From the NCBI GenBank assembly GCA_002682825.1, contig NOKP01000003.1:1488001-1552000 (forward strand): DNA of 64,000 bases. Direction: 5' to 3'. The notes beneath the pieces are model-generated. The model had not been told where the DNA came from. It saw nothing but the letters and a program-made list of their open reading frames with translations, and made no database searches. The DNA comes from Neonectria sp. B-13 (taxonomy: Eukaryota > Ascomycota > Sordariomycetes > Hypocreales > Nectriaceae). The position numbers and the translations under genes were made by a program. Shown piece by piece: positions 11,279 through 22,624 of the stretch. Each line of letters begins with the position of its first letter. Position 1 is the stretch's first letter.

Positions 11279-14200
11279 ATGGACGACCTTTTGAACCTCG
11301 AGCTGCTGTCGCTCGTCTCGAAAGTCACGTCCGAACTTCAGAACCACGTTGGCGTCGGCGACAAGACCCTTGCCGAGTTCCTCATCGCCCAACGCCTAGA
11401 ATGCAGCTCCCTCGACCAGTTCCGCGACAAGCTCGCCGGCATTGGCGCAGACTTCCCGCCAAGTCTGATCGACAGCCTGGATCGCCTCGTCTTGGCCATG
11501 CACCCAAAGTTCAAGGGCAAAAACGGCGCCGCCAACGCAGAGGAGCCTCACCATTCGCGAACTCTCCAGGAAAAGGAAAAGGTGTTTAGCGCCCTTGCGA
11601 TGCCCGACAAGGCCCCGGGGTACGGCGGCGGAGCAGACGTCATAGATGATACACTGGCCCTTCTGGAGGGCCTGGAAGGAAAGGCCAAGAAAGAGAAGGA
11701 ATCGAGAAAACGCAGTCGAAGCCCCAACAACGACCACAAGGAGCCAAGACGAAGGAAAAAGGAGAGGTCGCGATCGCGAGAACGCCGGAAAAGAGACAAG
11801 TACCGGTCGAGGTCGCGGTCGCGGTCGCAAGATCGAGGAGATGAGGACTGGCGAGACGGACACCGCGACTCCCGCAAGGATCGACGAGGCCGTCGACGTC
11901 ACGACGAGGACGAAGCAGACGACCGTTTCCGCAAGGCCCCGGAGCCCGAGATCGACGATGCGCCGGAACTAAACAAAGTCTACGAGGGACATGTTACGGG
12001 GGTCAAGGACTTTGGTGCTTTTGTCAATATTCACCACGTCAAAGGCAAGGTCGACGGCTTGGTCCACGTCTCTCGAATGGCTGCCGGTCAGCGAATCAAC
12101 CACCCTTCCGATCTGGTGGAGCGTGGCCAGCAGGTCTGGGTCAAGGTCACTGCTATTGAAGGGTCAAGGATAGGCCTGTCCATGAAAGATGTAGACCAGG
12201 AGACTGGTATGGATCTGGAACCACAAGCCCGGATGACCTCTGGTGCCAACATGGAGGCCCTTGGAGGCGGAGGGAGGAATGGATACATGGACGACACACC
12301 AAGTATGCCACGAGACACGCTAGGACCTCCACGACGCCAAAAGAAGAGGATGACTTCTCCAGAGAGATGGGAGATCCGGCAGTTGATTGCATCAGGAGTC
12401 GCCAAGGCGGCCGACTACCCCGACCTAGAGGAGGACTACAACGCGACGCTGCGTGGCGATGGCGATATGGAGCTAGAGGAGGACGTCGACATCGAAGTGC
12501 GCGAGGAAGAGCCTCCTTTCCTGGCCGGCCAGACCAAGCAGTCTCTGGAGCTATCACCTATTCGTGTCGTCAAAGCCCCAGATGGCTCTATGAACCGAGC
12601 GGCTATGTCAGGCACATCTCTCGCCAAGGAGCGGAAAGAATTAAAACAGCAAGAAGCTGATGCTGCTGCTTCGGATGAGCCTAAGGAGAATTTGTCGGCG
12701 CAGTGGCAAGACCCCATGGCAGACCCCGAGAAGCGCAAGTTTGCCAGCGATCTGAGGTCCGCGAGGAACAACAACAAGTCTGAGGACGTGCCGGAATGGA
12801 AAAAGGTCGTCATCCCCAAAAACCAATCCTTGGGCAAGCGCACAAGTATGACTATAAAGGAGCAAAGAGAGTCGTTACCCGTCTATGTTTTCCGAGATCA
12901 GCTCATCAAGGCTGTGCACGAGAACCAGATCCTCATCGTGGTTGGAGAGACAGGCTCAGGAAAGACCACGCAGCTGACTCAGTATCTCGCCGAGGCGGGA
13001 TTCGCTAACAATGGCATCATCGGATGTACCCAGCCTCGTCGTGTCGCGGCCATGTCCGTGGCTAAACGTGTCGCCGAGGAAGTTGGCTGCAAGCTTGGTG
13101 AGGAGGTCGGCTATGCAATCCGTTTCGAGGATGTCACCAGCCCGAGCACCAAGATCAAGTACATGACGGACGGTATGCTTCAGCGTGAGGTTCTTGTGGA
13201 TCCGGACATGAAGCGATACTCGTGCATCATGCTCGACGAGGCTCACGAGCGTACCATTTCGACCGATGTGCTCTTTGCGCTGCTCAAGAAGACCCTCAAG
13301 CGGCGTCCGGACTTGAAGGTCATTGTCACTTCTGCAACCCTCGATGCCGACAAATTCTCTGCATACTTCAACGAGTGCCCTATCTTCACTATTCCCGGCC
13401 GAACGTTTCCGGTCGAGATTCTCTACTCGAGGGAACCCGAATCCGACTACCTGGACTCGGCTCTTGTCACTGTGATGCAGATCCACCTCACGGAACCCAA
13501 GGGCGACATTCTTCTCTTCCTAACAGGTCAGGAGGAAATCGACACGGCTTGTGAGATTTTGTACGAGCGAATGAAAGCCCTAGGACCGAACGTGCCCGAC
13601 CTCCTTATCCTTCCTGTTTACTCAGCACTACCTACCGAGATGCAAAGTCGTATTTTCGACCCTGCGCCACCTGGAAGCCGCAAGGTGGTCATTGCCACCA
13701 ACATTGCAGAGACCTCCATCACCATTGACGAGATTTATTACGTTGTGGACCCTGGCTTTGTCAAGCAGAACGCCTACGACCCAAAGCTGGGCATGGACTC
13801 CCTGGTCGTCACGCCCATTTCGCAAGCGCAGGCAAACCAGAGAGCCGGAAGAGCAGGCCGAACCGGACCAGGAAAGACGTTCCGGCTTTACACTGAAGCA
13901 GCATATCAGTCAGAAATGCTGCCCACTACTATTCCCGAAATTCAGCGCCAGAACTTGTCCCACACCATCCTCATGCTCAAAGCCATGGGCATCAATGATC
14001 TCCTGCACTTCGACTTTATGGATCCGCCACCCATCAACACCATGCTCACTGCGTTGGAGGAACTTTATGCCCTCAGTGCACTGGATGACGAGGGATTGTT
14101 GACGCGTCTGGGCAGGAAGATGGCAGATTTCCCCATGGAACCATCACTCGCCAAGGTTTTGATCGCTGCCGTTGAGCTTGACTGCTCAGACGAGTTGCTC

Positions 14201-14875
14201 AGCATCATCGCCATGCTCAACCTCCTGAGTGTTTTCTACCGACCAAAGGAGAAACAAACTCAGGCGGATCAGAAGAAAGCCAAGTTCCACGACCCGCATG
14301 GCGACCATCTCACGCTTCTCAACGTCTACAACGCCTGGAAGCACAGTGGCTACTCGACTCCCTGGTGTTTTGAAAATTTCATCCAAGCTCGATCGATGCG
14401 CCGTGCTAAGGATGTTCGCGACCAGCTCGTCAAAATCATGGAGCGCTACAAGCACCCCGTCGTGTCCTGTGGTCGCAAGACGGAAAGGGTCCGCCAGGCC
14501 CTCTGCGCTGGCTTCTTCCGCAACGCCGCCCGCAAGGATCCCCAAGAGGGCTACAAGACGCTCATCGAGGGCACTCCCATCTACTTGCATCCCAGCTCCG
14601 CGTTGTTCGGAAAGCAGGCAGAGTGGGTCATTTACCACACGCTCGTCCTGACCACCAAGGAGTACATGCAGTGCACCACGGCCATCGAGCCCAAGTGGCT
14701 CGTCGAGGCGGCCCCGACCTTCTTCAAGGTCGCCGGTACCGACAAGCTGAGCAAGCGCAAGAAGGCCGAGCGCATCCAGCCGCTGTACAACAAGTTTGCC
14801 GGTGAAGACGACTGGCGTCTGAGTGCGCAGAGGAAGGGAGGCAGAGGTGGTGGTGGCGGTGGTACATGGGGCTGA
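11279..14875 (+). CDS. prp22: Prp22/DHX8, spliceosomal DEAH-box ATP-dependent RNA helicase
   Basis: Single exon, 1198 aa, with ATG in a good context (CACCATGG). Residues 1-75 ([19 protein letters not shown]...) match the N-terminal helical domain of DHX8/Prp22. An Arg-Ser/Lys-rich segment follows at about 135-215. An S1 RNA-binding domain at about 230-305 ([18 protein letters not shown]) separates Prp22 from Prp2, Prp16 and Prp43. The helicase core has [10 protein letters not shown] (about 555), DEAH (about 651), SAT (about 683) and [12 protein letters not shown] (about 853), followed by the ratchet/HA2 and OB-fold regions. Known role: release of spliced mRNA from the post-catalytic spliceosome and proofreading of exon ligation. 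The tail ends in a short Gly-rich, Arg-containing stretch. All key motifs are intact. Confidence 0.97.
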   Translation: MDDLLNLELLSLVSKVTSELQNHVGVGDKTLAEFLIAQRLECSSLDQFRDKLAGIGADFPPSLIDSLDRLVLAMHPKFKGKNGAANAEEPHHSRTLQEKEKVFSALAMPDKAPGYGGGADVIDDTLALLEGLEGKAKKEKESRKRSRSPNNDHKEPRRRKKERSRSRERRKRDKYRSRSRSRSQDRGDEDWRDGHRDSRKDRRGRRRHDEDEADDRFRKAPEPEIDDAPELNKVYEGHVTGVKDFGAFVNIHHVKGKVDGLVHVSRMAAGQRINHPSDLVERGQQVWVKVTAIEGSRIGLSMKDVDQETGMDLEPQARMTSGANMEALGGGGRNGYMDDTPSMPRDTLGPPRRQKKRMTSPERWEIRQLIASGVAKAADYPDLEEDYNATLRGDGDMELEEDVDIEVREEEPPFLAGQTKQSLELSPIRVVKAPDGSMNRAAMSGTSLAKERKELKQQEADAAASDEPKENLSAQWQDPMADPEKRKFASDLRSARNNNKSEDVPEWKKVVIPKNQSLGKRTSMTIKEQRESLPVYVFRDQLIKAVHENQILIVVGETGSGKTTQLTQYLAEAGFANNGIIGCTQPRRVAAMSVAKRVAEEVGCKLGEEVGYAIRFEDVTSPSTKIKYMTDGMLQREVLVDPDMKRYSCIMLDEAHERTISTDVLFALLKKTLKRRPDLKVIVTSATLDADKFSAYFNECPIFTIPGRTFPVEILYSREPESDYLDSALVTVMQIHLTEPKGDILLFLTGQEEIDTACEILYERMKALGPNVPDLLILPVYSALPTEMQSRIFDPAPPGSRKVVIATNIAETSITIDEIYYVVDPGFVKQNAYDPKLGMDSLVVTPISQAQANQRAGRAGRTGPGKTFRLYTEAAYQSEMLPTTIPEIQRQNLSHTILMLKAMGINDLLHFDFMDPPPINTMLTALEELYALSALDDEGLLTRLGRKMADFPMEPSLAKVLIAAVELDCSDELLSIIAMLNLLSVFYRPKEKQTQADQKKAKFHDPHGDHLTLLNVYNAWKHSGYSTPWCFENFIQARSMRRAKDVRDQLVKIMERYKHPVVSCGRKTERVRQALCAGFFRNAARKDPQEGYKTLIEGTPIYLHPSSALFGKQAEWVIYHTLVLTTKEYMQCTTAIEPKWLVEAAPTFFKVAGTDKLSKRKKAERIQPLYNKFAGEDDWRLSAQRKGGRGGGGGGTWG

Positions 14876-15243
14876 TTGGAGGTTGTCATATTGTAAGACG
14901 GAGTGGTTACGGACCATAGTGAGGGACTTGGTCACAGGAGTTGGGAGTCGGGTTCAAAGTACGTCCATAGCGTAGCCGCCCATCAATGCATATTCTTGGT
15001 TTTGGAGTCAAAATAATCCCACTGCCCTCCATAGATTGCACATGATAGTAGTGGACAAGGGAGAATATTCATCAACTTCATTGTAGCCAAAGTTCCAGGC
15101 AGAGCTCTCCCACTTATGATTCATCCAAACGCCAGCGTCGCAATCCAGTTTTCGAAAACCGACCCCCAAGTTACCCTGGATATATATTCCAAATTACCCC
15201 AGACATTGCGTGCCTCCTTTATATTCCTCATTGACCCCACTCA
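14876..15243. other. Convergent 3' spacer, PRP22 / ankyrin gene
   Basis: About 370 bases between convergent stops, presumably 3' UTRs. Nothing else seen. Confidence 0.5.
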
Positions 15244-18200
15244 TTATTCAACCAATGTAACCTGCACAATCTTACCCGCCAATTCTTCGCGAATGGTCTT
15301 GATGCGGCGGAGAACCTCGAGCTGTTCATCGACCGACTTCGTCGAAGGCTTGATGTAATGCCCGTCGAACCCGGACAATTTGTGAGCGCCCTTGCGAGGA
15401 CCGGACCATGCCTTGATAGGTACCTCAGGCGATGCATCGTTCGTCCACTCGAGAAGTCGCATGTCCTGATAACGACCAACAAGCAGCCACTGCACGATCT
15501 TGGGGTATATCTTTGCCGCTGCAACAGCACTCTTGACGATCCGCTGACCGTGACTGTCTGTGGTGACGTAGGAGAGGCGCGCGCCGCGCCGGACGAACAG
15601 CTGGACGGACTTAAGCACGCCCATGCCGCAAGCAAACATGAGAGCAGATCCTTCGACGGAACAAGTCCTCTCAAAGTCCCAACCGAAGTCGATGAGGGTT
15701 TCGATAACAGCGGTGTCACCTCTGCGGATGGCGATGCAAGCTGGATGCATGCGGGGATTTGGAACAGGGTGTAAGATTTCATCATGATACTCTTGTGGCG
15801 CACGCCGCATAACCCTCCTGATGGCAGCAGGCCCGCAGCTGTGAGATAAAAGCAAATTGAGGAGGTGCGGCATCTCTGCTACTATGGCGGCGAAGTCGGT
15901 GTCGTGGTTCAAGATGAAGGATCGCGCAGCGGACGTCGAGACTATCATCATCGAAGCCAGACTCGAGCTTCCAGGGATGGACGCGTGCAAGTCGAACCCA
16001 AGACTGGTAAGTTCGTGCAGATACCTCATGTTCGGCTTGGAATACATGAAGAAGTGAGCCACTCCAGTATAGGTTTCGGGCCTGGCACCATGCTCGACGA
16101 GATAACGAACCACATCGATGTCGCCCCAGTCAATGGCTCGAGCCAAGGGAGTAGTGCCCGTGTCGTCCCGGATGTTGGGATCTGCGCCAGCTTCGATGAG
16201 AACTTCGATGACGGGCATGACTCCCCTCGCAGCCGCAAAGTGAAGGGCAGTAGTGGAGTCGCCATCCTGAGCATTGACGTCTATGCCACATTTTATAAGA
16301 GGCATGAGCATGCTGCGCTCGCGTACTACGTCGGCATCCCTGCCAATGCCATCGACAAGTAGGTGCAAGGCGTTCGGGAGGGTACCGCCGCCGTAATCAA
16401 CCCAATCCTCCGAGTCACACCGGAGGTTGACGACGAAACGTAAGAGCCTGGACGTCGTGTCGTCGCCGTCTATTGATTCGCACAGGGAAGACAAGCCCAT
16501 CTCTTCCATCAGTTTCCTTGAATATGTCAGTACGTAGAATCCAACCCAGAGAGAGAATGCTCACCAATATTCATCGGCATGCTCCTCGAGGTGTTTCAGC
16601 AACTCGTGAAGGGCCTTTTGGTGGACTTCCCATCTTCTTTTCATATTGCGAAAGCCACATCCGAATTGCACGACCCCGTGAAGAGGAGAGCACGGTACAT
16701 GAAACCACAGGTTCCCCTCTGCCAAGGAAACGTCCAGACACTTTCGGATGAATGTCAGCGTGTTCTCAATAACGTCCGTCTGTTCAGAATCCAGTTGCCT
16801 GAGAAGGCCGAAACACGCATGGTGCAAAGCGTTGTATCCATGGACCCAGTGAGTACTGCAACCGGTCACAAAGCCGCCGAAACCAAGCTCTACGAGCTCG
16901 AGCATCATTTTGCTGAAATGATGGGCACCCGCAAAACTCAGGAGCGTGCAGCCACCGCAGGGCAGGACGGCGGCCATCAGTTCCTCCTTTGGAATCTCGG
17001 TGAGAATTGTTGCAAATATCCCTTCGGTCTGCGGGTCGCAATTCTCTATCATGTCTGCCAGAAGACTGCCGAGCTTGGCGGGACTGGGCTTTTCGCATGG
17101 AACAGATGGAGTTGCTCCGAGGAGTTTGGACGTGACGAATTCCTTGACGATTCCGACAGACGAGTGACGCCAGATTGTTGCAATGTGTATCCCATACCGA
17201 TCACTCTCAGTGTTGGCGCCAGCCTCTAAGAGGTACCGAAAAATATCTTGATGATCCCCTCGGATAGCCAAAAGAAGCGGCGTGAAACCGTTTGGGTCTC
17301 GGATCTCCAAGTCAGCTCTGTTCTCGTCTAGAACTGTGACGCAACTAAGTGACCCAGCCTCGACAGCCAAGTGGATTGGTGCCGACTCGTTTCTAGCAGA
17401 CCCTCGATCCAAATCGTAGCGCAGAGGTGTTCGTTCTATCAGCCATGCAAGAGCCACATCTTGTCCATTCGCTGCCGCAACCTGCAAGGCGTTGTACGTA
17501 CGCTTTGAAGGGACGTCATAAATGCACTGCCAGCTAAAGTTCGGACCGGCCTCTTCAAGAATCTTGTTGAAGATGGAGGTGTAGCCTTTCTTTGCTGCAC
17601 AAAGCACAGCCCAATCTCCGTTTTTCGAAAAAGCCGGATCGGCTCCATGGTCAAGCAATATCCATGCTAGTTCGGGTTTACCCTCCTCTATCGCTTCTTG
17701 TAACATCGATGGAGCATTTGGCTCATCAGTTGAAATTTCATTGGGATTGATTAATCCTTTCGACAACAGAGTCTTCAACACCCCGCTTGCATGGAAATCC
17801 TGGGCAAAGTCTAGTAACGTCAGGAGGATCTGGTGCTGTCGGGGCACCAGGCACAGCGGCTCGAGGCCAGCCAGGAGTGTCTCTAGCATTGTCCCATGCA
17901 CAACAGCGTCCGATAGAAGGTGTTCGAGCAAACACTTGTCGTTCAGCTGGGGACGCTGGATGTGGACTTGCACACCCCTGTCGATCAGCATCTGGACCAA
18001 GTTTTCCTGGCTTCGCCGAACCGCTTGTGCTAGGAGCAGCGCGCCGTCGATGGATTTCAGAAACCTGGATTCATCCCGAATTGAAGAATGGAGGGCAGGG
18101 GCGATAAAAGGGAAGTGCCAACGCTCCCAGGATGGACTGATGTCTTTTCGATCCGCCATGTAAAGAATTGCCCATTGTTCAGTTGCCAATTCATACTCTT

Positions 18201-20721
18201 CCAAAGCTCCAGCGACATTCAGAGACGCTATTGCGTTGGCAAGGAATGTTACAAAAAAGGTCAGACTTGGCGGCGGCGTGCATGACGGTCCCGAGAGCAT
18301 GGGCAAGACGTTGTCGCAGAACCGCGCCCAGATACCACGACCACGGGAGTCTTTAGCCATTAGAACCTCGCGCGTGAGAAATCTCTCAAATGCGTCTCGC
18401 GTGAGCTTCGGGTAGCAAGATGGATGAGCCGTCGGCCGAGCAAAAGATGCCGAGTTCAGACGCGCTGTGAGTGCCGTGTTGGTCAGGATGGTCTCTGCCA
18501 CAGTACTGCCATCGGCGAATACGAAAGACTCCCCCTCAGACAGCTGCAGAACCTTTTCTATCATCTCATCGGAAGCAGAGAAGTTGAGGCGGCGCAGCAA
18601 TGGACCGTGGTCTCCCTCTACCTCGTAGCCAATCTTGACCAACTTGTCCACCAAATCCACTTCGCCCCATTCGACGGCACAATGGAGCAGTGAGCGTGGA
18701 GATTGCATAGACTCCTTTGTCTGCGGCTCTTCTAGGAGAATCCTGGCCGCTGTTGGTAGTATTTGCCTCCATCCCTTGGATTGGTTTTCTAAAGAGTAGA
18801 TGTAAAGGAAGGCATCGGCTAGCGGTGTGCACCCTGCCAGGCTTTTCGTAACTAGGTTCTGTTGCTTGCATGGATCGTTTTCACGGAGCCACTTGAGAAG
18901 GAGATCGTTTGTCGACGCGGCAAGGTGCCAGATTGTCCGCCCCTTGTTATCCACGTCGGTAGTCGAGGCGCCATATTCCAGGACCAGCTTCGAGAGCACC
19001 TGCGGATCTTCAACAACCATCATGGGCGTCCGACCTTCGTTGTCCGTTGCCTTCAAGCTGGCTCCAGCCTTGATAAGACTATCGATTATCTCAACATGGC
19101 CCCCTTCAGTGGCCATGTGTAGAATGGTTCCCCCAACCTGACGCTCGTCGAACGGGAGATCCGGGTCGAATCTCGGATCGGCAAGGAGGCGATGAAACAT
19201 GAACGAATCAGAGTTAACGACAGATTCTCGTACCAGATACCGAAACCTAAGGTCTTCAATCGAGGACACACGCCGGCGGTCCTCTGCATAAACAAAGATG
19301 TGACCCGACTCTTTCATGAGTACGCGCACTGCTTCTCGGAGTGCTTCCGCGTTTGGACCCAGATCCTCGAGTGCAGATAGGGTGGTGTCGTACACAAAAG
19401 TTAGCAGGCGTGAAAGTCTGACTTTGGATGCAAGGCCCCGGTTGACAAAGTTGTCGCGCTGCATGAGTTGAATCAGGGCACCGTCGAGATCAGCGCCGTT
19501 GGTCACGGTTTGGGTGAAGACGCCGTCGTGCTTGGTGGTCAACGCCATCCACAGGGCTAGCCCCGCGAGCGAAGCCTCGTCGGCATTTTTCCATTGATAC
19601 CGGTACAGGCAGTCGGCACCCTTTCCAAGAAGCAGTAGAATCGTCTCGGCACAGTTGACGTCGGCGTGGGTGCTGCTAAGCAGTGAGGTCCAGGACTCTG
19701 GCTCCGCTCGCGTGATCAACACATTTGGGCCGACAAGGGCACAGAACAAAGGGCTGCCGAGCAGGCCCAGTTGGTCGACATCGGCACCCATGGAGAGAAG
19801 ATCTCTGCAAAGGCTGGGCAAGCCAAGCGCAGCAGCCATATGAATCGGCGCGATGGACCCGTTGCAGAGTGCATCTGTCAGTTCTAACAGAAGCTTGTGG
19901 GAGACTGCCAGACTGCCAAACGTGCGCGGATACATCTCTCTGGCATACTCGAGTACCCATTGCACAAAGTTGAAGGACCTGGGACTTCGAAAAAGCGAGC
20001 AAACCTGCGGTCTGAGTTCCGGCCAGTGAGCCTCGGCGTAGGACGGCCATCGCGTTGCGGCCGTCTGGTACAGCGGCGATGCAAGGCGACGCGATTGGAC
20101 AATTGTCATTTCCCTAGAGTATTCTGCCGGCTCGCGGTCGTGGTCTGGAGAGTTGAGAATCTCCAGCCAAGATAGTACGTCTTCAAGGCTTGGCTCTTCC
20201 TCGGTAGCATCAGAGCCGGGGCGGGGTGAATCTTGAGCCTCTTCGGCATCCTGGTGATCCCTGCGCTGTAGTTGCGGCATGGGTTCTTTTCCCAGAACAC
20301 AGAAATGCAGAGATATGTCCTGCAGGGATTCTGACGAGCCAAGAACAAATCCAAACTTGGAGCGATACGCAATCAGTGCCGATTTGGCGTCTTTGAGGCC
20401 ATCAGGGTCTGCCAGAGCGTACAAAATCTGGAGGGCCTGGACTAGGAGTTCGCAGCCATCGACAACAGGCCAGCCAGGCCGGTCAGCGGAATCAGGCGAA
20501 TCCGAGTCATCCTCTTCGTCCCCATGCAGCTCGATAATGAGCTGTTCAAGGCTGTAAAGAGACCCCCCGAGCAACCGCAGCTCGACCACGAGAGCTTTGA
20601 GGAGGTTGTGATGTTTCGTGCTGGAAGCTTTCAGGTGCGCGCTGATGGTTGAGCAAAGCAAAAATGTTGAGTCCTTCAGCGAAGCAACCCTCTCAGCCAT
20701 CTTCGGATGCGTCAGCGGCAT
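15244..20721 (-). CDS. Giant ankyrin-repeat protein (about 1809 aa)
   Basis: Two long open frames are joined by one 48-nt GT-AG intron (16564-16517; exons 20721-16565 and 16516-15244). The junction reads EHADEYW-KLMEEMGL in phase. Residues 1 to about 240 are non-repetitive with an acidic patch (HGDEEDDSDSPDSADRPG). After this come many degenerate ankyrin units, e.g. GGTILHMATEGGHVEIIDSLIKAGASL, APIHLAVEAGSLSCV and TALHFAAARGVMPVIEVLIEAGAD. No catalytic, NACHT or membrane domain was seen. Ankyrin arrays mediate protein binding; the partner is unknown. The frame stays open without ATG upstream of 20721, with an acceptor-like TTCCAG near 20850, so a 5' UTR intron is likely. A paralogue-like protein sits at 57.5-63.1 kb, but similarity between them beyond the ankyrin fold is not evident to me. 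Confidence 0.85.
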
Positions 20722-22624
20722 ATCAGAGGCCTGGACTCGGGGCTGATGGAGGGGGCTGGAAGCAGTTGAAAGGACAGCATCAGGCTGAGGCTGAGGAATG
20801 GGGTCGAGGCTGACGACAACCGAACGAGGGACAGGAGCACGCTGGAATCAACGGAGAGAGAGAAGCAATACAGTAGAATGTTGAAATAGAGGAGTAGGAT
20901 GTTGAATCTGCTAGCAAGGGTGGAGGTCTTGATACTGAAGAGGTCAAGGCAGTGTGAAGCTATCGCCAGAGCTGAAGATGAGTGAGTGGTCGATGCCTAG
21001 AAAGGAAAACAAGGTAGGCGCTTGGACCACACCGTCCAGCTATGTGGTCATACACTGTATCAGTACTCCAGTTTGGGTGACGCGAGCTAGAGTGAGACAG
21101 TGTGAATAGATTCATCACACATAACCCGCCCCACCTACTCTCCAAGCCCTGATTACAAGTCGAGTGTTCTCTCGTTTTGAGTCTTTCGAACTTGTAGGAA
21201 ATAGAATGAGATTCATGGGCGTAGCTAAGTTTCATTATTTCTATGAGTATGCTTTGCCCAAAGGGCAGCTCACGTTGCAAGATACAAGTGCACTCTCCGG
21301 CATCTACAGAGGAGTCCATGGAGAAGTTGAGAGAATCGCTCAGCTATATTCCTACAAGTAGAAATAGTCTTGCTTAGAACACGAAGACCTTTTAATTATT
21401 ACGCGAACAAAATACATGGTCTAGCTAATGCATAGATGTGATGTAGAACTACAAAGCGTTTAGTTTATGTATATATTTAGTTTTAGGCATGTATTTGTTC
21501 GTGCCATTAGTAAAAGTTTATGTCCCTCGCAACACTCATTCGGAATAATCAGGGCTCCATGACTGCGAAACTTTAATCGAAACATCGTACGTTTCAACGG
21601 AGAAGAGCTAAGTCAATTGACCTCTAACAGATAAAGCACTCTGCCAAGTCAATTGCCAGCAACGGGTTTGTCCAAGCACTTGCCCTCAAAGAGACTTGTA
21701 TAAACCTTGGTTCCTCAAACGGACAGGTCCCGTTAGCCCACATGCCATGCGTCGGAGCTCCCGCCACAGAGCTTTCTTGGGCACACCCATGTGGCGGTAG
21801 GTTTCGCCGAGGTACCGTAGCGGTGGCTGTGGCGGCGGAGGATGTTGGACCTGGCTTGCGTCGACTGGGACTAGCCCTATCGCGAGGACAACGAAGAGGG
21901 CTCGGAGAAAATTGGCCAGTTGTCACCGTCTTCACAGAGTTGGTGCAGCGCGGATAAACTAACATCTCTACGTCAGAGCTTCGCGTTGGAATTACTCCCC
22001 AATACTAATAATTCGTCAGAAACTGAACAATCACGGCTCTTCAACTTTCCGTCAAGACTAGGATAAAAAAACACCCCTGACTAGCTGGTGACAAGGGGGG
22101 CATAGCTCTAGCGAAAAGGCTTAACTGAGCTATTGGCGCCGCAATTCTAGTAGCGAATCAGTCGGCGACCATTTGGTGGAAGCGCTAGGCCTGGATGACA
22201 TCCACGGAATCAGATGCGAGGCATATCCGGAGAGTTTGGATGTGCGTCTGCTAGGTCCCTAGGAAACACCTATGTCGCCTCGCGGACACCGAGACCGCGG
22301 GCTGGGTTCAAGCCCATCGTATGACATGCATTAGAAGCCGTTGAGGGCGATGAGAGACGCATTGGCGTCTGAGAACCCCGTTCACTGCACCAATGGCTCA
22401 AAATCGTGGCAAGCAGGTCAAGTCAAATATGAATGTTGTCAATTATCCAAGCAATACATTCGTGGTATCATTCTACCCAGGTTCGCAGTCGTTAAGTAAA
22501 TACACATATCGTTACACCCAGCCCATGCAATAACAAAGAGAAGTATAAAAAAACAACATGCCAACTCCTCATCAATGCCAACTCCTCCAGGCTACATGAT
22601 AGACTCCGTTTTTTCCCTCGCTCG
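20722..22624. other. 1.9-kb spacer upstream of the ankyrin gene
   Basis: Contains the ankyrin gene promoter/leader (to about 21000), an AT-rich block near 21360-21560 and the presumed 3' UTR of the RGS-LOV gene near 22430-22624. Small frames (21164-21361 plus, 21624-21965 minus) are not convincing. A GGGTTCAAGCCC stretch at about 22302 resembles a tRNA B box but has no cloverleaf around it. Confidence 0.45.

Noticed and set aside
21624..21965. 113-codon minus frame as a small secreted Cys protein
   Set aside because: No signal peptide, Cys count not patterned, and nothing else supports coding.
22296..22330. tRNA-like B box (GGGTTCAAGCCC)
   Set aside because: No A box at the right distance, no acceptor or anticodon stem can be drawn around it.
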